DNA from: Dendronalium phyllosphericum CENA369
Lineage (GTDB): Bacteria; Cyanobacteriota; Cyanobacteriia; Cyanobacteriales; Nostocaceae
Length of the DNA: 64,000 bases
Direction: 5' to 3'
Assembly (NCBI RefSeq): GCF_016056275.1
Contig: NZ_JAECZA010000289.1
Coordinates: 25,884-89,883 of the forward strand
In this document: positions 18,922 through 28,688 of the stretch, piece by piece
Layout of the letters: each line of letters begins with the position of its first letter
How positions within the stretch are numbered: position 1 is the stretch's first letter
Program-made: the position numbers and the translations under genes
Notes under the pieces: model-generated
Seen by the model: the letters and a program-made list of their open reading frames with translations, nothing else
What the model was told of the DNA's origin: nothing
Database searches by the model: none

Positions 18922-19905
18922 CTAAACTCGCATCGCTACCATTTTTTCCACAGCTTCGACTATTTGCTCTGGTTGAACAATTGTCAATCGCTCTAGGTTG
19001 CCGTTGTAAGGTGTGGGAATATCTTGGGAAGAAAGCCGCAACACTGGCGCATCTAATTCATCAAATAAGCGATCGTTAATTGAGGCGATTAATTCTGCTC
19101 CGATACCGCCGGTTCTCATGCCTTCTTCTACGATAATCACTCGATGTGTTTTGCGTATAGATGCACCGATGGTATCAAAGTCTAGTGGCTTAAGCGATAT
19201 TAAGTCAATTACTTCTGGATCGTAACCTTGTTTTTCTAAAGTTTTCACGGCTTGCAACACATGATGGCGCATCCGGGAATAGGTGAGGATTGTGACATCT
19301 TTGCCTTGACGCACAACTTCTGCTTTATTCAAAGGCAGCAGGTATTCTTCGTCTGGTAAATCTTCTTTTAAGTTGTAAAGCAGAACGTGTTCAAAGAACA
19401 ATACAGGGTTATCATCGCGGATAGCCGATTTCAGCAGTCCTTTAGCGTTGTAAGGTGTAGAACAGGCAACAATCTTCAACCCAGGAACAGCTTGGAAGTA
19501 AGCTTCTAGTCGCTGGGAATGTTCTGCTCCTAGTTGTCTTCCCACACCTCCGGGGCCGCGAATTACCATTGGTATTTTAAAGTTACCGCCGGAAGTGTAG
19601 CGCAGCATTCCAGCGTTATTAGATATTTGGTTAAAGGCTAAGAGCAAAAAGCCCATGTTCATGCCTTCAATTATCGGTCGTAATCCAGTCATTGCTGCTC
19701 CGACTGCTATGCCTGTAAAGCTATTTTCAGCAATGGGAGTGTCCAGAACTCGGAGTTCGCCATACTTTTGGTATAGGTCTTTGGTAACTTTGTAGGAACC
19801 ACCATATTGTCCTACGTCTTCACCAAGAACGAACACGCTGGAATCACGCGCCATTTCTTCATCAATGGCTTCCCGCAGAGCGTTGAAGAATAGTGTTTCT
19901 GCCAT
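18922..19905 (-). CDS. pdhB: Pyruvate dehydrogenase E1 component, beta subunit
   Basis: E1-beta with E1-alpha decarboxylates pyruvate and reductively acetylates the lipoyl group of E2. The 327-residue length is standard. The N-terminus has [20 protein letters not shown] with the conserved thiamine-diphosphate-contacting glutamate. Further marks are [39 protein letters not shown] with the conserved histidine, and the C-terminal [20 protein letters not shown] transketolase domain. The alpha subunit is not in this window, which is common in cyanobacteria. Confidence 0.95.
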   Translation of the reverse strand: MAETLFFNALREAIDEEMARDSSVFVLGEDVGQYGGSYKVTKDLYQKYGELRVLDTPIAENSFTGIAVGAAMTGLRPIIEGMNMGFLLLAFNQISNNAGMLRYTSGGNFKIPMVIRGPGGVGRQLGAEHSQRLEAYFQAVPGLKIVACSTPYNAKGLLKSAIRDDNPVLFFEHVLLYNLKEDLPDEEYLLPLNKAEVVRQGKDVTILTYSRMRHHVLQAVKTLEKQGYDPEVIDLISLKPLDFDTIGASIRKTHRVIIVEEGMRTGGIGAELIASINDRLFDELDAPVLRLSSQDIPTPYNGNLERLTIVQPEQIVEAVEKMVAMRV

Positions 19906-20381
19906 TTAGACCTTTAGTACGACTATTGTTTTAGAATCTTATCGCGCCGCTGCGGTCAATACCGTGAGCGATCGCACTAGTTAGAATTTGGGTTGTCTGA
20001 ATCAACTGCTCCAAACACAGAGAAACAAAAGATTAAAGATAAAAAGATTCTTATTTATTTTCTCTGTATATCTAATCGCTATGCCGATGGTCGGGAGTAA
20101 TTACCGAAATAACTATATCAAAATCACATTCAAAGCTGTTCCCAAAATGGAAAAAACCATAATTTAACGTAATATTATGTGTTTAAAATTACTTCAATTA
20201 TCTAAAGAATTTACTGTTTTTCTCAGGATTCGGCGGTAAGAACATTATTGGAAATGTAAAAATTAATTTCTGTCAAATAATATTAAGCTAGCAACGACCC
20301 GCACTGAAAGACGCGAGCATATACAGCACACAAACTTACATTTGATTTTATGGATGGCTCTAACTTTCACATAGCATACTA
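19906..20381. other. Intergenic region, no gene seen
   Basis: These 476 bp upstream of pdhB are AT-rich. They hold one HIP1-like site and the short hairpin-like unit GCGCCGCTGCGGTCAATACC. No reading frame of interest and no RNA gene is visible. The pdhB promoter should be near 19906-20000. Confidence 0.4.
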
Positions 20382-20678
20382 TCAGCTGCAAACTGGAGAA
20401 TCAGTTACCTGAGTTACCCGTTCGTCAGGAAAGCGTTTAGGTCTGCCTGGTTTGCGTTTATGTCGCTGATTGATTGACTTCTCGCTGGCGGCTGCCAATT
20501 CTTCAGGCGTGCATTTGAACAAACGCAAAGCGTCTAAATATTTTTTTGGTGTCATTGTGGGTTCAGTACGCCCAGCTTCCCAGTTGCGAACACTGGTTTC
20601 ACTGATTACAAGCCTGAAGGCAACCTCTGCACGGCTAAGTCCCGCGCGCTCTCTCAGGACTTGCATATCCATATCCAT
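20382..20678 (-). CDS. XRE-family helix-turn-helix regulator
   Basis: The protein of about 97-99 residues has an XRE helix-turn-helix: LRERAGLSRAEVAFRLVISETSVRNWEAGRTEP (near residues 6-38), in which SRAEVA..L.ISE.SVRNWE is the canonical pattern. The basic tail (NQRHKRKPGRPKRFPDER) includes GRPKR, an AT-hook-like motif, so minor-groove contact is possible. A strong ribosome binding site AAGGGGAG overlaps the region of the ATGs at 20678, 20672 and 20666. Spacing favours 20672, so the start is uncertain by a few codons. It neighbours the hicB/PIN patch and may regulate it, or be a stand-alone regulator. Confidence 0.75.
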   Translation of the reverse strand: MDMDMQVLRERAGLSRAEVAFRLVISETSVRNWEAGRTEPTMTPKKYLDALRLFKCTPEELAAASEKSINQRHKRKPGRPKRFPDERVTQVTDSPVCS

Positions 20679-20764
20679 GCTCCCCTTGAAAACTTCAGTT
20701 TGTTTATTAAACCAATTGACATTTACAGTCAATTGCAAAAAATTTATTAACTATACTTCTTTTA

Positions 20765-20806
20765 TAAGCGATCGCCTCCCCCGATTGCAAACGAAGCGAT
20801 CGCTTA
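20765..20806. repeat. HIP1-based inverted repeat
   Basis: TAAGCGATCGC (20765-20775) and GCGATCGCTTA (20796-20806) are perfect 11-base inverted arms around a 20-base loop. The site lies upstream of the XRE regulator and could act as a hairpin or as an operator. HIP1 octamers are abundant in this genome, so chance pairing is possible. Confidence 0.5.
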
Positions 20807-20967
20807 ATTTATGTATTATTACGGTAAAAATCTACATTACTTGTGTTTATATAACTTTATAGTTGAAAAATACTAGGCTGGGAAGAGGGAAAAACCTGAT
20901 TGAGTAATAACTTACAATCGAAATGAATAAATTTATCTCAAGCAAAGATACATAAGGTAACTTTGAT

Positions 20968-21192
20968 ATGTCGTATAAAGTTAGTATCGTTACCGAAAAA
21001 GATGAATATGGATATTATGCTTATTGCCCTGAACTACCCGGTTGTCAATCTCAAGGTGATTCCCTAGAAGAAGTACAGGTAAATATTAAAGAAGCAGTTG
21101 AACTTTATATAGAAACATTGTCAACTTCAGAAAAACAGACGCTTCAGAACAAGGAAATATTCACAATAACCTTAGAGGTAAAAGTTGCCTAA
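20968..21192 (+). CDS. hicB: HicB-like antitoxin
   Basis: The 74-residue protein matches the partial RNase H fold of HicB antitoxins: YKVSIVTEKDEYGYYAYCPELPGC, then QSQGDSLEEVQVNIKEAVELYIE. AYCPELPGCxSQGD is the family signature. It lacks the C-terminal DNA-binding domain of longer HicBs. The usual partner HicA is directly downstream but broken (21185-21424), so this antitoxin is probably an orphan or serves a HicA elsewhere. The stop overlaps the start of the hicA remnant. Confidence 0.88.
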   Translation: MSYKVSIVTEKDEYGYYAYCPELPGCQSQGDSLEEVQVNIKEAVELYIETLSTSEKQTLQNKEIFTITLEVKVA

Positions 21193-21424
21193 GCTGTCCC
21201 GCCTCGCTGCAACAGAAGCTTAAAAACTATTATTAGATGCAGGCTTTATTCAAATTAGAAGTAAAGGAAGTCACAGGATTGATTTTCGAGAATAAGTGAG
21301 AGTGGTGATTCCTTTTCATTCAGGAAAAGTATTGCACCCAAAAATAGTGAAACAGGTTTTACAAGCCATTGACATTTCTGAGGATGAAACGACATCAGAA
21401 GAAGTACCTGAGACTGATGAATAA
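21185..21424 (+). pseudogene. hicA: hicA toxin with two in-frame stops
   Basis: Read from the TTG at 21185, the frame gives LPKLSRLAATEA, a stop (TAA at 21221), KLLLDAGFIQIRSKGSHR, IDFRE, a second stop (TAA at 21293), then VRVVIPFHSGKVLHPKIV and an intact end at 21424. Length, order and the catalytic histidine in KGSH match HicA mRNA interferases. No frameshift is needed, and both breaks could be single C-to-T or G-to-T changes from CAA or GAA. The gene is therefore recently inactivated, unless the stops are read through. Confidence 0.85.
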
Positions 21425-21455
21425 GCTCAAATTCATCAACGTAGCGATCGCATCC

Positions 21456-21872
21456 CTAAAACACCCGCTCAAAAGGCTTTTTGCGATAACGCCGATAAAT
21501 ATCAAAATCGCTATCCAAAGTAGCGATCGCAGCAATATCTAAGCGTTCCGAAATGACGATTAAGGATAAATCTGCAAAATCCCCTGGTAAATCTCTGTAC
21601 TGAGTATTCAACTCAGCAATGCGTGAAAAGTCTTGCGGCAATAATTGTTCGCACTCATAGAGTTGTTTAGCAACATCTAGAAGAAACTCGTTTTGTGTAC
21701 GCCAATCCAAGTTGAGTAACCACACCACTTGTGCTATACAAATAGGCGTAGTTACCAGCCTAGAAGTGCAGTTCTCAAAGAAGCGCCGCACTTGTTGATG
21801 ATACCGATCTCTGGCGCTGTAGTACGCAAACAAAAACCCGCTATCCGCGAGTATGAGCGGGTAATAGGTCAT
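21456..21872 (-). CDS. PIN-domain ribonuclease toxin
   Basis: The 138-residue protein is a PIN domain. It starts LILADSGFLFAYYSARDRYH with the first aspartate at residue 9. The middle has PICIAQVVWLL where many PIN proteins have a glutamate (here Q/V, so the second acidic position is unusual). The later acidic cluster is LPGDFADLSLIVISERL...ATLDSDFDIYR. Three of the four acidic positions are clear, and activity is likely but not assured. Its ATG overlaps the antitoxin stop by 4 bp (ATGA at 21869-21872). Confidence 0.82.
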   Translation of the reverse strand: MTYYPLILADSGFLFAYYSARDRYHQQVRRFFENCTSRLVTTPICIAQVVWLLNLDWRTQNEFLLDVAKQLYECEQLLPQDFSRIAELNTQYRDLPGDFADLSLIVISERLDIAAIATLDSDFDIYRRYRKKPFERVF

Positions 21873-22123
21873 GGATGGCGCTTGTGGAGATATTCGGCGA
21901 TCGCTTTCTTACGCTTTGAGCGTTCCGATAGATCGGTTGGTGCATCTTGCAGCAGGTGTTCGGGATGTCCACCCCGCCTCTCAACCAAAGTTTTACCTGC
22001 TTGTAAGGCCAGCCAACGCTCAGATATCAAGCGTCGAATTAACTCGCTCTTGTCTGTTTGCTCGTGAGCCAATATATCGGCTAACTGCTGTTCCGTTTCT
22101 TCGTCGAGTCTGACACTGAGCAT
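21869..22123 (-). CDS. Ribbon-helix-helix antitoxin partner of the PIN toxin
   Basis: From the ATG at 22123 the protein has about 84 residues. The N-terminal MLSVRLDEETEQQLADILA then EQTDKSELIRRLISERW is the ribbon-helix-helix pattern of CopG/Arc-type antitoxins. The C-terminal part, with GGHPEHLLQDAPTDLSER and the KRKKAIAEYLHKRH tail, should wrap the toxin. The frame extends seven residues upstream to a TTG-type start at 22144, which is less likely. It is translationally coupled with the PIN gene, and the pair should autoregulate. Confidence 0.82.
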   Translation of the reverse strand: MLSVRLDEETEQQLADILAHEQTDKSELIRRLISERWLALQAGKTLVERRGGHPEHLLQDAPTDLSERSKRKKAIAEYLHKRHP

Positions 22124-22353
22124 AACTTTATATCGTACTTGCAATACAAGTATGACAAGTATAACGCAGAGCGATTAAATTTTGAATTTCGCAGCGGACA
22201 AAGCCAAATTACAGTTATCTCACGCCCAAACACCAAAACACAAAGAAAAACTCTGTGCCTCCGCGTCTACCGAAGTTTGCTCAACGGGGGGGAACCCCCG
22301 CACGCAACTTCTCTGTGCGTGAGATTTCTTGATAAATTATTCGACTGTCTAGT

Positions 22354-23337
22354 TTACTCCAACAACCAGCGCGCTGCGTCTTTGGCATGGTAGGTCAAAA
22401 TCAAGTCAGCACCAGCGCGTTTAAAGCTAGTTAAAGTTTCCATGACCACGCGCTTCTCATCAATCCAACCGTTGAGAGCAGCAGCCTTAATCATAGAATA
22501 CTCACCAGAAACGTTGTAAGCGGCAACGGGTAAATTACTTGCTTCCTTGACGCGCCAGATGATGTCCATGTATGACAAGGCTGGCTTGACCATGAGCATA
22601 TCAGCACCTTCGGCGATATCGAGTTCAATTTCTTTGATGGCTTCGCGGGCGTTACCTGGGTCCATTTGATAAGTTCTGCGATCGCCAAATTGCGGTGTCG
22701 ATTCTGCTGCATCCCTAAATGGGCCATAATAAGCCGAAGCATACTTAGCAGCATAAGACATAATCGGCGTATCTTGGAATCCAGCTTCATCCAAGCCCTG
22801 ACGAATTGCTTGTACAAAGCCATCCATCATTCCAGAAGGTGCAATGATATCTGCACCAGCTTTTGCTTGAGAAACGGCTGTTTTCTTCAATAATTCTAGA
22901 GTTGGGTCGTTGAGAACCCGTCCCGTCAGATCGCCAACTTGCAAATAACCGCAGTGACCGTGACTGGTGTACTCACACAAACAAGTATCAGCAATTACAA
23001 TTAAATCTGGTACTGCTTCTTTGACCGCCGTTGCTGCTTTCTGCACAATCCCACAATCGTGCCAAGCGCCAGTGGCATCGACATCTTTATCCGCAGGAAT
23101 ACCAAATAGAATAATAGCGGGAATTCCTAAGTCATAAACTGCTTTTGCTTCTTCAACAATTTTATTTACCGATAGTTGGTAAACTCCAGGCATAGATTTT
23201 ACTTCTTTGGCAATTCCTTCACCTGGAACAGCAAAAAGCGGATAAATTAAATCATTTGTTGTCAACACAGTTTCACGTACCATTCGGCGCAGTTGAGAAT
23301 GGGTACGCAAACGGCGGGGGCGATGTATTGGAAACAT
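22354..23337 (-). CDS. hemB: Delta-aminolevulinic acid dehydratase
   Basis: HemB condenses two aminolevulinates to porphobilinogen, the first common step to haem, chlorophyll and bilins. The 327-residue protein starts [13 protein letters not shown] (ATG at 23337, preferred over the upstream frame to 23397). It has the cysteine metal site [16 protein letters not shown], pointing to a zinc-type enzyme and not the plant magnesium type. The active-site lysines are in [17 protein letters not shown] and [11 protein letters not shown]. The set is complete. Confidence 0.95.
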   Translation of the reverse strand: MFPIHRPRRLRTHSQLRRMVRETVLTTNDLIYPLFAVPGEGIAKEVKSMPGVYQLSVNKIVEEAKAVYDLGIPAIILFGIPADKDVDATGAWHDCGIVQKAATAVKEAVPDLIVIADTCLCEYTSHGHCGYLQVGDLTGRVLNDPTLELLKKTAVSQAKAGADIIAPSGMMDGFVQAIRQGLDEAGFQDTPIMSYAAKYASAYYGPFRDAAESTPQFGDRRTYQMDPGNAREAIKEIELDIAEGADMLMVKPALSYMDIIWRVKEASNLPVAAYNVSGEYSMIKAAALNGWIDEKRVVMETLTSFKRAGADLILTYHAKDAARWLLE

Positions 23338-23953
23338 AAATTTTTGTAAATAAAAAACGCCATGGACACAAAACAAAGCGTCACAAAAGCAGGGCAAAAC
23401 GCTGCTGCTGTCGGACAGACTACAAACAGTGCTTAACTGTCCTTGCCCTACTCTTACTCAAGTTGTGGGGCAATTTCGTATTTTACAGCTTGACCGAACA
23501 TCTAGCCAACGGATACTAAAATAACTATATTCAAAATCCAGCAAATTAATAATAAAGAAATTTAGATAACTAGGCATAAGGCATTATCCTAAAAACCCAA
23601 TTCTTAATTTTTTAATTGACTGATGACTTTTAAAGACTACTACTTGGCTTAATGACTCTACAATGCTGAGTAAAAGTAAAAATTGAGAAATTCTGTAGCG
23701 TTTTCCTCAAGAATATTTCCCAAAGCAGGAATCTGGAGAAGAGAAAGACCCGAGAAGTAATTTGCGATCGCTTCTCCACATCTGTTTCATACCTCTGGTC
23801 TCCACCAACCCTGACTCAGCACTGAATGGAAGTAAAACTCAATATAAGTCTTGTTGGTTGCATACGACTCGATCGCGAGCATCGTTGCTTTAAGATTAAA
23901 AGACTCGCTAGAGTAGAAAAATTAAGTTAATTTTCAAGCAAACAAATACAGTT
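23338..23953. other. Intergenic region between divergent hemB and prfC
   Basis: These 616 bp hold promoters for both genes. I see an AT-rich centre, one HIP1-like site (TGCGATCGC near 23762) and short repeat-like units (CTGATGACTTTTAAAGACTAC near 23620). No gene and no conserved RNA structure is visible to me. Confidence 0.4.
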
Positions 23954-25576
23954 ATGTCAACTGAACTTCAGTCAGAACTTGATAAAGCAGTAGAACTTCG
24001 CCGTAACTTTGCAATTATTTCGCACCCTGATGCAGGTAAAACGACACTTACAGAAAAGCTACTACTATACGGGGGAGCAATTCACGAAGCTGGTGCAGTC
24101 AAAGCCCGCAGGGCACAACGCAAGGCGACCTCAGACTGGATGGCAATGGAACAACAACGGGGAATTTCCATTACCTCTACTGTGTTGCAGTTTGAATACC
24201 AAAATTGTCAGATCAATTTATTAGACACACCCGGACACCAAGATTTTAGCGAAGATACTTATCGTACTCTTGCTGCTGCCGATAATGCAGTCATGCTAAT
24301 TGATGCTGCCAAAGGTTTAGAACCTCAAACTCGCAAATTATTTGAAGTATGTAAATTGCGGGGTTTGCCCATTTTTACATTTGTGAATAAACTCGACCGT
24401 CCGGGAAGAGAACCTCTAGAACTGTTAGATGAAATTGAGCAAGAATTAGGATTGCAAACCTATGCAGTCAATTGGCCCATTGGTATGGGCGATCGCTTTA
24501 AAGGCGTATTTGACAGGAACATGCAACAAATTCACCTATTTGAACGCAGCGCCCACGGTAGCCGCGAAGCCCGCGATACCACTGTAGATTTGGGTGATGC
24601 TCAAATTGAAGAATTGCTGGAACAAGACTTATATTACCAACTGAAAAATGATTTAGAACTCTTAGAAGGAGTCGGGCCGGAACTGAATTTAGAACTGGTA
24701 CATCAAGGAAAGATGACACCAGTTTTCTTTGGTAGCGCCATGACGAACTTTGGAGTAGAGTTATTCCTCAAGTATTTCTTGGACTATGCTCTAAAACCCG
24801 GTTCTCATAATAGCAGCGTTGGCGAAGTTCCCCCTACCTATCCCGATTTTTCCGGATTCGTCTTCAAACTGCAAGCGAATATGGACCCTAAACACCGCGA
24901 TCGCGTGGCTTTTGTCCGGGTCTGTACTGGTAAGTTTGAAAAAGATATGACAGTCAATCATGCTCGAACTGGCAAAGTTGTGCGTCTATCTCGCCCGCAA
25001 AAACTCTTTGCTCAAGAGAGAGAATCGATTGATGAAGCTTATCCGGGCGATGTCATTGGTTTAAACAATCCAGGGGTTTTTGCTATAGGCGATACAATTT
25101 ACACGGGGCAAAAGCTGGAATATGAAGGAATTCCGTATTTTTCACCAGAACTTTTTGCGACTCTTAGAAATCCCAACCCTTCCAAATTTAAGCAATTTCA
25201 AAAAGGCATTTCGGAATTGCGAGAAGAGGGTGCAGTGCAAATTATGTACTCAACTGATGAAGCCAAGCGCGATCCAATTCTCGCAGCTGTGGGTCAGTTG
25301 CAATTTGAAGTGGTACAGTTTCGCTTACAAAATGAGTATGGTGTCGAAACCCTGCTAGAATTATTGCCCTACAGTGTTGCTCGTTGGGTTGAGGGGGGTT
25401 GGGAAGCTTTGAATCAGGTGGGACGTGTATTTAATACCACCACCGTCAAAGACAGCATGGGTCGCCCAGTATTGCTATTCCGCAACGAATGGAATTGCCA
25501 ACAGTTACAGGGAGATCATCCAGAGTTAAAGTTAAGCGCGATCGCCCCGGTATCCGGTCAACAACCAGTGGAATAA
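23954..25576 (+). CDS. prfC: Peptide chain release factor 3
   Basis: RF3 is the GTPase that recycles RF1 and RF2 after peptide release. The 540-residue protein has the G1 loop [16 protein letters not shown], the switch [10 protein letters not shown], the G3 [14 protein letters not shown], and the G4 NKLD. EF-G-like domains 2 and 3 follow ([28 protein letters not shown]). The motif [13 protein letters not shown] distinguishes RF3 from EF-G and TypA. Long 5' intergenic DNA suggests its own promoter. Confidence 0.96.
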   Translation: MSTELQSELDKAVELRRNFAIISHPDAGKTTLTEKLLLYGGAIHEAGAVKARRAQRKATSDWMAMEQQRGISITSTVLQFEYQNCQINLLDTPGHQDFSEDTYRTLAAADNAVMLIDAAKGLEPQTRKLFEVCKLRGLPIFTFVNKLDRPGREPLELLDEIEQELGLQTYAVNWPIGMGDRFKGVFDRNMQQIHLFERSAHGSREARDTTVDLGDAQIEELLEQDLYYQLKNDLELLEGVGPELNLELVHQGKMTPVFFGSAMTNFGVELFLKYFLDYALKPGSHNSSVGEVPPTYPDFSGFVFKLQANMDPKHRDRVAFVRVCTGKFEKDMTVNHARTGKVVRLSRPQKLFAQERESIDEAYPGDVIGLNNPGVFAIGDTIYTGQKLEYEGIPYFSPELFATLRNPNPSKFKQFQKGISELREEGAVQIMYSTDEAKRDPILAAVGQLQFEVVQFRLQNEYGVETLLELLPYSVARWVEGGWEALNQVGRVFNTTTVKDSMGRPVLLFRNEWNCQQLQGDHPELKLSAIAPVSGQQPVE

Positions 25577-25766
25577 TTATTCACTCGTGAGGTGAAGCGC
25601 AAATCGTCAATAAAATTCGTAATTATTGCCCTACGACTCAAATCGTAGGCTGAGAAACAAAGAAAAATCAACTTTGTCTACAATTACGAATTATTCAGTC
25701 AGGGATCTGAATGCGTTTTTACAAAACCATGAATTAATTAAAAGAGATTGGAGTGCCAGAATTTCT

Positions 25767-27998
25767 ATGCCTTCACATGCCGAATCGTCTTTGGAGGCTG
25801 GTTTAGTTGCCCTCAAACAAGGAAATTACCAAACAGCGATCGCTCATCTAGAGCCTCTAGTTAGTAGCCAGGGCAATGGAACTGCTAGCTTACAAGCCAA
25901 AGTTGGTTTAGTGATGGCTTATGCGCGCAGTGGCAAAGCTGATAAAGCGATCGCCCTGTGTGAAAGTCTCATTCACAGCCAAAATCCCCAAGTTAAAGAG
26001 TGGGCAGAACGTGCTCTCACACATTTAACCAAACGCAAAAAAAACAAAGAATCAAAAAATTTAGAAACTGGATTTGTTGCTTTTGATAATTCCCGCTCAA
26101 ATAATCCCCAAGCTGCTGCATCACAAAAGACAAAAGTAGCAGCTGTGACTCCCCGCAATGCAACTGCCGTACCACCAGGGAGTTATCAAAAAACATTCAT
26201 CGAAAAACCTGCCGTGCCACCTGGGGGTTTCTTGGGTGCAGGTTACACACAAATTAAAGAATTCGGCATTTATTGGCGGCAAGCAAAACGCGCCAAAGTA
26301 TGGCAGCCTCTGCGTAAGCCCAACTTAATACCCTTGCGATTACTGGCAGCAGGAACATTTATTGCTCTTTTTTGCGTGCTGCGGGAAATCATTAAGTTCG
26401 TAATGGGATTTATTAACTACACTTTAGTCAAATTACCTTACTTAGAGCCATTACAGCTTTTATACCGCGATCCGACTTATTTTTTAATGATAGTTTTGTT
26501 CGTCTTGGTTGTGGTTTCGCCGTGGTTACTTGATTGGCTATTAGCTTCTTATGGGCAGCGAGAGTTATCTAAAGATGTATTAAATAACCACAGTCGTGAG
26601 ACAGGGCGGGTATTGCATCGCTATTGCCAACAGCGCCATTGGCCGATGCCGAGACTGCGTATTCTACCAATTGCAGCACCAATGACTTTGACCTATGGGA
26701 ATTTACCCCGTACTGCTCGGATTGTTGTCAGTCAAGGGCTGTTAGAACAATTGGCAGATGATGAAATAGCCACAATCTATGCTGGTCAGCTAGGGCATAT
26801 TGCTCATTGGGATTTCGTGGTGATGTCTTTGGTATTGCTGGTAACACTGCCAATGTACATGTTGTATCGGCAAGTGTCGCACTGGGGAGACAAAACAAAT
26901 AAAATTTGGCGCGTGCCGTTCACTATTTTGAGCAGCATCTTTTATGGAGTTTGGTGTTTCTTGACTGGAACTGCCTTATGGTTATCGCGGCTGCGGCTTT
27001 ACTATAGCGATCGCCTTGCAGCCGAAATTACTGGTAATCCCAATGCTTTAACTCGCGCTTTACTCAAAATCGCTATTGGTGTTGCTGGTGACGTTCAAAA
27101 AGCAGAACACACTAGTTGGCAGTTAGAAAGCTTAAATATCCTGACCCCAGTAGGTTATCAACAAAGCCTTGCTTTGGGTAGCGTTGCGGGTCATCTAACC
27201 TTTGAATCTATTTTGACATGGGATAATCTCAATCCTTATCGCCGCTGGTTAGCGATTAACAATACCCATCCTTTAATTGGCGATCGCATCCAACGTCTGT
27301 GTCAAATAGCCCAGCACTGGCACATAGACACCGAACTACATCTGACTAACCAACAATCATTGAGTAAACAGTCTTTAGAAGTAACGCGTCAGTCCTTCTT
27401 ATTACAAACCGCTCCCTTTTTAGGCGTTCCTTTGGGTTTTTTGTTTGCAGGTCTGATTTGGCTGCTTTGGCAAACTGCTTTTTCACTCAAGTTTTTAAAT
27501 TTAAAGTGGATATACGAAGACTGGTCTTTCGTCATAGGTTGCCTGCTAATTGGCTTTAGCATTGGTATGGTGATTCGGATGAACTCTTTTTTCCCAGATA
27601 TCAAAAGCACTAACGCACCAACTAATGACCTCCTGCCCAGCTTGTTAGCCAATCCATCTACTATCCCCATTGATAGTATTCAAGTACATCTTGTTGGCAA
27701 GTTATTAGGTCGTCGAGGTACTAGCAACTCTTTAGCACAAGACTTCATTCTTCAGTCCGGTACAGGTTTGGTGAAATTACACCATATTTCCTGGCTGGGG
27801 CAGCCAAATCTCCAAGATTTCATCGGTCGGCAGATTACAGTTACAGGTTGGTTTCGCCGAGGCGCAACGCCTTGGATTGACATCCAAACGTTGCAAACTC
27901 AAGGTGGTAAAACAATTCATAGCCCTCATCCCATTTGGTCAACTGTTTTGGCAGTTGCCGCCCAGGCTTGGGGTGCATATATTTTCCTCATGGGTTAG
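25767..27998 (+). CDS. TPR and M48-peptidase-like membrane protein, zinc site lost
   Basis: From the ATG at 25767 the protein has 743 residues (the frame opens at a TTG at 25626). TPR-like helices lie at about 3-85, a linker to about 185, membrane segments near 185-265, and then an M48 peptidase-like domain at about 290-530. The catalytic HExxH is replaced: the text reads YAGQLGHIAHWD, with G340 and Q341 in place of His-Glu. The later zinc-ligand glutamate (usually E-x-x-x-D) is leucine at 411 (LYYSDRLAAEITGNPNAL). Two further membrane spans and an OB-like tail (ITVTGWFRRGATPWIDI) follow. It looks like a pseudo-peptidase, perhaps a membrane scaffold. Confidence 0.85.
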   Translation: MPSHAESSLEAGLVALKQGNYQTAIAHLEPLVSSQGNGTASLQAKVGLVMAYARSGKADKAIALCESLIHSQNPQVKEWAERALTHLTKRKKNKESKNLETGFVAFDNSRSNNPQAAASQKTKVAAVTPRNATAVPPGSYQKTFIEKPAVPPGGFLGAGYTQIKEFGIYWRQAKRAKVWQPLRKPNLIPLRLLAAGTFIALFCVLREIIKFVMGFINYTLVKLPYLEPLQLLYRDPTYFLMIVLFVLVVVSPWLLDWLLASYGQRELSKDVLNNHSRETGRVLHRYCQQRHWPMPRLRILPIAAPMTLTYGNLPRTARIVVSQGLLEQLADDEIATIYAGQLGHIAHWDFVVMSLVLLVTLPMYMLYRQVSHWGDKTNKIWRVPFTILSSIFYGVWCFLTGTALWLSRLRLYYSDRLAAEITGNPNALTRALLKIAIGVAGDVQKAEHTSWQLESLNILTPVGYQQSLALGSVAGHLTFESILTWDNLNPYRRWLAINNTHPLIGDRIQRLCQIAQHWHIDTELHLTNQQSLSKQSLEVTRQSFLLQTAPFLGVPLGFLFAGLIWLLWQTAFSLKFLNLKWIYEDWSFVIGCLLIGFSIGMVIRMNSFFPDIKSTNAPTNDLLPSLLANPSTIPIDSIQVHLVGKLLGRRGTSNSLAQDFILQSGTGLVKLHHISWLGQPNLQDFIGRQITVTGWFRRGATPWIDIQTLQTQGGKTIHSPHPIWSTVLAVAAQAWGAYIFLMG

Positions 27999-28688
27999 TC
28001 AGCAGTCAGTGGTCAGTTGTTAGTGGTCAGTGGTTAATAAGAGCGTTGCAGCCAGCCTTGTATCTGTACACAAGTCATTGGCAAAATCAGGACAACTGAC
28101 AACTGACACGCAATGTAAACAAATATTGCAAATATTCTAAATCAGTGTTACATTTATTTACATCTTCAGTAACTGGCATAATTCAGCACTGTAAATCGGT
28201 TACTACAATCGGCTGGTCGTGCCAATTTATCTTCTGTATCCTCCCAACACAGCAGCAAATTAACCAGCCAATGGCTGGTTTTTGTTTCTAATATTCACTC
28301 TTGAGAAAAAAATATACTTTATGCTACGATGCAATAATACTATCGTCGGAAATGTATGCGCTGAACTAGCTACGTAGAAAATACCGTGGTAATGTAAGGA
28401 ATGGTATTTAATTCTGCGGGCAAGAGCATTGAAACAAATATTTACTGTGGCAGACAGTGGGCTAATAGATTTACAATTCTTAGAATTAAAGTGGTATTAG
28501 CTAGGCGTTGTATGCGCTTTTGTATTAAACAAGTTTGATCCTGACGAAAAACTGTATTGTATAGGTTGACAGTTTGGAGTAAAAAAATTGGTTTATGGCA
28601 GTTTTGGTCAATAGCATCTATTTAAAAGCCAAAGCCAAGTGATTGTTTTCTTGCCTTGCCTGTTAATTCAACTCTGGAGGTATAGTTC
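27999..28688. other. Long intergenic region with repeats and a possible small RNA
   Basis: The first 110 bases are heptamer repeats (CAGCAGTCAGTGGTCAGTTG and similar). A strong terminator stands at 28262-28287, described separately; no gene precedes it within 260 bp on the plus strand, so it may end a small RNA. From about 28300 to 28688 lies the long leader region of the RNA-binding protein gene. Confidence 0.5.
28262..28287 (+). terminator. Strong hairpin terminator, possible small-RNA end
   Basis: AACCAGCC (28262-28269) and GGCTGGTT (28273-28280) form a perfect 8-bp stem with a 3-base loop, followed directly by a T-rich run (TTTGTTT). It is too far from the upstream gene stop (27998) to be an ordinary terminator for it. 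The 100 bases before it contain a further GGCTGGT, which could compete for pairing with the 5' arm. Confidence 0.65.
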
